DNA of 64,000 bases, taken from positions 5,293,001 through 5,357,000 of the forward strand of contig NC_083509.1 of NCBI RefSeq assembly GCF_032362555.1, in the 5' to 3' direction. Source of the DNA: Amyelois transitella. Its lineage: Eukaryota; Arthropoda; Insecta; Lepidoptera; Pyralidae. The number at the start of each line of letters is the position of its first letter. The first letter of the stretch is position 1. Below the pieces are notes generated by a model. That model was not told the origin of the DNA. It did not search any database and worked only from the letters and a program-made list of their open reading frames with translations. Position numbers and translations under genes: made by a program. Of the stretch, positions 58,701-64,000 are shown in pieces.

Positions 58701-61700
58701 TAGGTGGATGACAATTATGTAGAAATACGCGGCGTTCTCACGAGACGCCGCGCGGTGTATGCGTCCGGTGCGTGATTCAGTGAATTAACTCCACATCGGT
58801 TGATTGGTAGCTTTCTACTGTACTTAGCTCGATTCCAACTGTATGTTAAGATTACGATGTATTATATAATATTTACTAAAATGATTTAATTCGGGCTATT
58901 GATGTCCAGCTGAAGCAGAGCTAAAATTCCAACCTTTTGATGACGACGATAGTGGTTGCTGTAACGTGTAACAGTTGAAATTCGATTGCTTTAAACTCGA
59001 TGTTATCTTATTTCTTATCACAGAATAACGTTATGTAACGGTCTTTGTTAAAATGAATGAAGTTTTATGTAAGTTTGGATTATTTGCGTTCAAAATATAT
59101 ACTAACTTACAAAGGTATTCTTTTGTTTGTTTTAAAAGAATAATTAATCTTATTATTATAATAAAAAGTTTATAAAATAAAAAATTATTGTATTTTATTG
59201 GTAAATTAATAGCATACCTACTCATTGAAGTAGTACAGAAATATTTATGACTTTTCCAAAATTCAGATTATTCGAAGAAACTGAAAAACCCGCATTGTGC
59301 AATTTGAATTTGCACAATGCGGGTTTTTCAGAATTAAAATCGAAAATTTGAATTAAGAGTTGTGTATTTATATTCAAAACCTTGTTGGCCTGATTATTAA
59401 GGTCTTCTTAAAGATCTGTAAATGATTTAACTAAACGGTACTTGTAGATAATACCTATATGAATAAATGTCTGCAAAAGCTGAAAACTTGAAATTTACCA
59501 TGTTGTGTGCAGGTTGTGAGTCATTGATTGTCACCAAACACCTATTTGAATGAAGAAAACACCAATGAACACTTATTTGCACAGTTGTTTGATGATCTCA
59601 CATTAATATTTCATACTTTCTTTATTTTTTCTAAGAGAGAGGTATTTAATTTCCACGAATGAAAACAGGATACAGAAAATTGTAATGAACTGCATTTGTT
59701 TCGGGTGCCGTAGGACGGTTCCTATGGCATCCGAAAGCAAAAAGTAAAGGCACTAAAATACCTAGTTTTGCCAAGTTCTAAATGCATCTTTACTGCTACT
59801 GGCGCCACATACAATACGAGATTCACATAAATTTAAGGATTACTCTATTTTACTCCAGAAACCAAACTGATTTTGAAACCCACCGATTTTTATTTTTAAA
59901 ACACACCCGGCTCACTGCTAAAGTGAAACATTAATCACATCGCTCGAAATGAAAGTGAATTTATTTCGGAGGGCTGGGTGCCTCGGAGTCTGGCATTCCC
60001 GCCTCGATAATAAGGTTGGAACGAAAGTCTGATCGAAAGTTGTCCGATATGTGGGGCACGGGGCTGTCCGGCTTCTTGGCCGCGACGTGAAGAAAGTGGC
60101 GGCTCGTCACTGCTCCGTCGCCGCTGCGCCTGCGCCGACACGGCAGCATACGTGCACGTGACGTCATGCTATAATTCATGCCATAACTCTTAAATTCACG
60201 TTACGCACGCTTTCTATTGTACGATAAACAATCCACGAATCGATTCAGTCATCTCATTTGAAAATGGTTTCATAAACGTGCTCATTGGAGTGAAACAGAC
60301 CGGTCCATAGAAAGAAATTATGTTCTGTAGGTAGGTAGGTATCCGTAATCCCTTTGAATAAACTTCAAATTGCCGATAGCGACGTCTGACGAAAGTAGGC
60401 CAGGGTTTCTGTCCATGTTGATGTGGGTATCAACAGCCTATTGCTACCCAATAGTAAGTTGTAGATGTGTTTCGGGTGGTTGTTTTATATAACAGCAGCA
60501 GTAAACTTAGTTTTAAGTAATTTATTTGACGTTTGACGATTTGACAATTATCAAGAGATATGAAGTATCCTATAATAATTAATAAAAAAATTGAATTTTA
60601 ATATGACTATGAAGTATTTTAGAAACGTGTTTAAAGATGAGTTCCAATCAAAAGATGATTAAGTGCTTCGATTGCACGGCACTGTAGTACTAGACGTGAG
60701 TTCATATTTAACACATCAGCTCACATTTGAATACAAGAAACAATCGAGTAATATCATCTAAAAGATAAAAGGTATGTTCTAATGAAAGATGTTCACAATG
60801 AATAATGCTCTCATATATAGATACCAAGATACCAACATGAGACCTTCTATTATCTATATCTATTGTAGTAGGTATTTCTGAATTGTTGCGTCAGCGACCA
60901 AGAAGTCAGTAGCTACTCCTACTAAGTGCCTCTGTGGCGCAACATTTACAGAACTAATAACTTTATAGACCATTGTTAAACAATTTTGAAACTGATGAAA
61001 AAAATTGGTCTCTCGAAACTCAAGAGCTAATCAAAACATATTTACTCAATGGTGAATGAACTCCGAATAGGATTTAATTACTTGCTCTTTTATTATTTAC
61101 TGTATGTATAAAAAATGTGACTCCTGATAACCTTCAAATATTTATGAGACGGACGGATGTTTCGGAACTCTAATACATTAGGCAGACTCTTATTTGCCAA
61201 ATGTCTACACTTCCTTATCATTATGTAGGTATGTTGGTTATGCAATATCACCATTTTCTAAACTACATAAATATTATGGAGAAAATTGAAATTTTTTTAT
61301 GTAACTTTGTACCCGTACCAAGCCTAGGCGGGTCGCTTGTTTTATTAATAATATCTAACATTCTTGAGCGTCGGTGGTGGAACGGTTAAGTAGCCCGGCT
61401 AAAATGCACAAGTAATGGCAGACACAGGTTCAAATCCTACCTCGGCCATGTACCGATTTTATCTGAGTTATGTACATTAGTTTGAATGCTAACTGATTTA
61501 ATAGGAGTAAGGTTCCCGTTTACAGGTTGCGGAGGTCAGATGGGATTATGGGAGTCGCTTCATGTAAAAACCTGAGTTACTGAAATAATGGTTGTGTAGG
61601 GGCACTCTGGGCTACTCTGCAGAAAGATGAGGATGAAACTACGACTAACTCCATGAGGCGGAAGATTCTGTTCATTTGATAGTTTTTGTGTAGGGAGAAA

Positions 61701-63666
61701 GAGTCCCAAAATTGATTTTTTAAGCCTAATTATGATGTTAATTTTCAATGATGCACTCAATATTGTTGTACCGTGTTTTTCAGAGGCTTCAATCCCATAT
61801 TTATTTTCAATAATCATCCTTAGCTATCTATTCGACCGCGTCCTTGACTAGTAATATAACAAACCTGTGACCTAAAACAAAAATGTTATTTTGTTAATAT
61901 TAATGCGACACAATGCATTTTTATATTTGCACTAGTTGTGCCCGCAACTTCGTCCGCGTGGAATAGTAATTTCGGGCATCATTAAAGAAGAAGCCCTCAA
62001 GGATGAATAATTTTCCCCGTTTTTTTCACATTTTCCATTATTTCTTCGCTCCTAAAAGTTGCAGCGTGATGTTATATAAAAAGCCCAAAGCCTTCCTCGA
62101 CAAATGGTCTATTCAACACAAAAATAATTTTTGAATTCGAACCAGTTGTTCCCGAGATTAGCGCGTTCAAAAAAACAAACTCTTCAGCTTTATAAAATTA
62201 GTTTAGATGTGTACTTTCTACAGCGTTCAGTAGTGGTGTGACGTGTTTCCAGGTGGGCGATCAGCTGGTGAGCGTCAACGGGTATAGGGTGGACGACGCA
62301 GTGCACGCAGAGCTGGTACATTACCTCTCCTCGCAGTCTCGCCTGAAGATCAAAGTGAGACGTAAGTGCCTTATCGTACTATATTTATTACCCATTACCC
62401 ATAGAATATAAATTGGTTTCTTAGAAACTGTGTTCGCAAAGATTAACTACATATTATAATCAGTACTGGTAGTGCACTTAGTGAAATAAATTTCATAGAG
62501 ACAACATACTTATCCTGTTATTTATCAAGTAATATGAGACGGTAAAGTTTCAGTTTAAATTACCTTTATAACAAACATAAAAAAATTGTAAACACAAAAA
62601 ATAAAACTATCCGTTGCCAGGGGTCGAACTCGGACACTTTATATGAAAACCTATCGCTTATACATCAATATTGATTATAATACGTACGAAATATTTTATG
62701 AGCAATGAGTGTTTATGTAATAAATTATACAAGTGAGAGTAACAAACAGGTCGTGTTGAGTAATAGTCAAAATGGTCCTAACACTTATTCTTACTCTTAC
62801 GTAGGTGTCTCTTCCACAATAATGTGCCATGAATATCATTATGCTCATTAATAAAATTACGCCACGGTGTTACTTTGCTACTTTATTTGGATCTGATTAC
62901 AATCTAAACTAATTATACTTTTTAACTTATCACAATTTCGGCATGAATTTTCCTGCCAGAACTTTACACAGTCTAATAGAATGAATCAATGTCAATGCGT
63001 AACAGCTTTTGGTAGTTTTATCAAAGGTTATGCTTAACATCTTTATTTACGTGCTATTAAGTAAAACAAAGGGATTGAGCAAATTATCACTTATCCAACT
63101 AAAAACGAAATCATAAAAAGTGTCTTTCTTATATGAAATGCACCCAAGATATAAATTTCCTCCGTCCATCATTTTCTGGAAGTGCTTATACAAAAGAGCC
63201 TTTATGAAATTTTACTAGCGACTGCCCCCTTCCAAGTAAAACATTTACGTACATGCATGGGTCAATTCTTTGATGTGATTATCGCTGTGTTAATGCGTTA
63301 AATCGAGAAAGCGCGTGGGCAATCGAGTTTAGAATCGGTCTCTAGCACCATCGTTGCGTAAAATGCGACAAACGAAATGGAAAGCCAATGTCAACGGTAA
63401 ATACGAATGTCAAAATCTCAAAACGTTTTTAAAACAAAATTATTCAGTAGATATGAAAACTTGCTTATGATGATAATGAAACCCTATGTCATTATCATCA
63501 GAAGCAAAATCTGGTTTCGGGATTGATTTAAGTGAATTTTAGTTTGCCACAATATGAATTCAATATGAGTATTCATATTGTGGCCATTTTTATGTATGAT
63601 GTTTCGTTTTTCATATTTGTTTTATTTTATTCTGCTTTCAGATGTTGGAATATTGCCAGTCAAAGA
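55723..63666 (+). CDS. Harmonin (USH1C)-like PDZ protein, 5' part; continues beyond window
   Basis: Scaffold protein related to harmonin. Three coding exons are seen: 55723-55938, 62253-62361 and 63642-63666. They join in phase and make the first PDZ domain. The carboxylate-binding loop is FGFSLRGG (41-48), followed by TGFFISKVEFNSEAHLQGLK|VGDQLVSVNG and KIKVR|HVGILPVK. The last segment matches the KVRHIGLIPVK end of harmonin PDZ1. The third exon is only 25 bases. The ATG at 55723 lies 8 bases after a good acceptor (AAATTGCAG) and an in-frame TAA lies just before it. An upstream noncoding exon is therefore expected, and this isoform lacks the N-terminal harmonin-homology domain. Whirlin is a less likely alternative. 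The donor after exon 3 (GA|GTAAGT) leaves the frame open beyond the window. Confidence 0.8.
59281..59331. repeat. 22-bp perfect hairpin in PDZ gene intron
   Basis: Arms 59281-59302 and 59310-59331 are exact reverse complements (CTGAAAAACCCGCATTGTGC plus AA) with a 7-base loop TTTGAAT. No T-run follows. Too short for a normal pre-microRNA. Confidence 0.93.
59935..60190. promoter_or_regulatory. GC-rich island with overlapping E-box and CRE
   Basis: A CpG-rich block in an AT-rich intron. At 60155-60166 CACGTG overlaps a perfect TGACGTCA. The minus strand has an open frame of 72 codons from 60179 to a TAA at 59961. Its composition (AAKKPDSPVPHISDNF, PDSEAPSPPK) looks more protein-like than chance. 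It could be an internal promoter or a first exon on either strand. Confidence 0.3.
61367..61600 (+). repeat. tRNA-derived SINE
   Basis: The head has an A-box-like GGTGGTGGAACGGTTAAGTAGC and a B-box-like GGTTCAAATCCTACC. The body contains AGGTTGCGGAGGTCAGAT, GGGAGTCGCTTCATGTAAAA and ACCTGAGTTACTG. A second copy is at 8697. Confidence 0.75.
61930..62210 (+). repeat. Dispersed repeat (CCCGCAACTTCGTCCGCGTG family)
   Basis: It starts AGTTGTGCCCGCAACTTCGT and ends CAGCTTTATAAAATTAGTTT. It is near full length compared with 32995-33270 and ends about 40 bases before exon 2 of the PDZ gene, so it may supply part of the branch-site region. Confidence 0.7.
63468..63500. repeat. 12-bp perfect hairpin
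   Basis: TGATGATAATGA pairs exactly with TCATTATCATCA across a 9-base loop. Confidence 0.85.
63546..63584. repeat. 14-bp perfect hairpin before the 25-base exon
   Basis: GCCACAATATGAAT pairs exactly with ATTCATATTGTGGC across an 11-base loop. It ends 57 bases upstream of the microexon. Confidence 0.88.
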
Positions 63667-64000
63667 GTAAGTATATTTTTATAACTACTTTTAACAACAT
63701 AACATGAAGAAATAAGGGTGATTTTTATACCGTCATAAGTTTTCAATGAAGCCGTAAAATAAAGCAGCAAAAATTTTTATATTATTTTTAATGAAATATA
63801 TTTCTTGTTAAAATAAAAATATTTTTTTACATTTCCAACGAATATTGCTACGAGAGTTTTCTCACCGTAAAATATACCACGAGTTAGAAGGTAGTGCAAT
63901 TGCAAGTAATGGTGCAATTTTGTGTACCAATTCCGTTTAAAAAAATAGGATCACAAAGGATTGAAACTAACATTTTGCGAGAGTCCTCTACGACATGCTA
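63667..64000. other. Start of the third coding intron of the PDZ gene
   Basis: AT-rich. Nothing further is recognised before the window ends. Confidence 0.5.

Larger units (their letters stand above)
55939..62252. other. Long first coding intron of the PDZ gene
   Basis: 6.3 kb of AT-rich sequence. It contains a perfect hairpin (59281-59331), a GC-rich island (59935-60190), a tRNA-derived SINE (61367-61600) and a dispersed repeat (61930-62210) ending just before exon 2. Confidence 0.7.
62362..63641. other. Second coding intron of the PDZ gene
   Basis: 1.3 kb, AT-rich. It contains a reversed tRNA-like fragment (about 62605-62640, CCAGGGGTCGAACTCGG) and two perfect hairpins near its 3' end. 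Confidence 0.65.

Noticed and set aside
59281-59331. MicroRNA precursor or terminator
   Set aside because: The stem is perfect with a 7-base loop and only 51 bases long, unlike animal pre-microRNAs, and rho-independent terminators do not apply in this organism.
61367-61450. tRNA gene
   Set aside because: A- and B-like boxes are present but a second copy with a shared non-tRNA body exists at 8697, so this is a SINE.

Overview
This is eukaryotic DNA, almost certainly from a moth or butterfly. The genes are cut into short exons by GT-AG introns. The intergenic DNA is AT-rich and carries many dispersed repeats of lepidopteran type: tRNA-derived SINEs, LINE tails, elements with a CCGCGACTTCGTCCGCG-like end, and a hAT MITE. 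A piggyBac-family transposase gene is also present. No rRNA gene, CRISPR array, operon or bona fide tRNA gene is visible. All gene models were spliced by hand. Exon phases agree across every junction of the five complete or near-complete gene models, except at the 3' end of the SLC6 gene.

Layout. 1-6300: a 7-unit, 120-bp tandem array, then an open 4-exon piggyBac-like transposase gene (+) and a candidate element end. 8033-12042 (-): ethanolamine kinase in 7 exons. 14863-15137: a hAT-type MITE with an 8-bp target duplication. 15591-24367 (-): an HSPA4/Hsc70Cb (Hsp110-class) chaperone in 15 exons, with a perfect heat shock element upstream. Inside it lies a 7-copy, 119-bp array made from the end of one of its own exons plus the splice donor. 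27321-30891 (+): transaldolase in 7 exons, with a triplicated 3' splice site before exon 5. 33838-42291 (+): an SLC6 transporter closest to the glycine-transporter group in 12 exons, followed by a 720-codon Ser/Thr/Asn-rich open frame that may be an extra C-terminal exon. 44640-55700: a gene-poor stretch with repeats, hairpins and GC-rich islands. 55723-63666 (+, continues beyond the window): the start of a harmonin (USH1C)-like PDZ gene.

These genes do not form a pathway. They are unrelated housekeeping, transport and scaffold genes. The most notable signals are local rearrangements that touch splicing: tandemly copied donor or acceptor sites in two conserved genes, and a possible very long tail on a transporter. 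A set of short perfect inverted repeats is scattered through introns and intergenic DNA. No clearly new multi-gene system was found.
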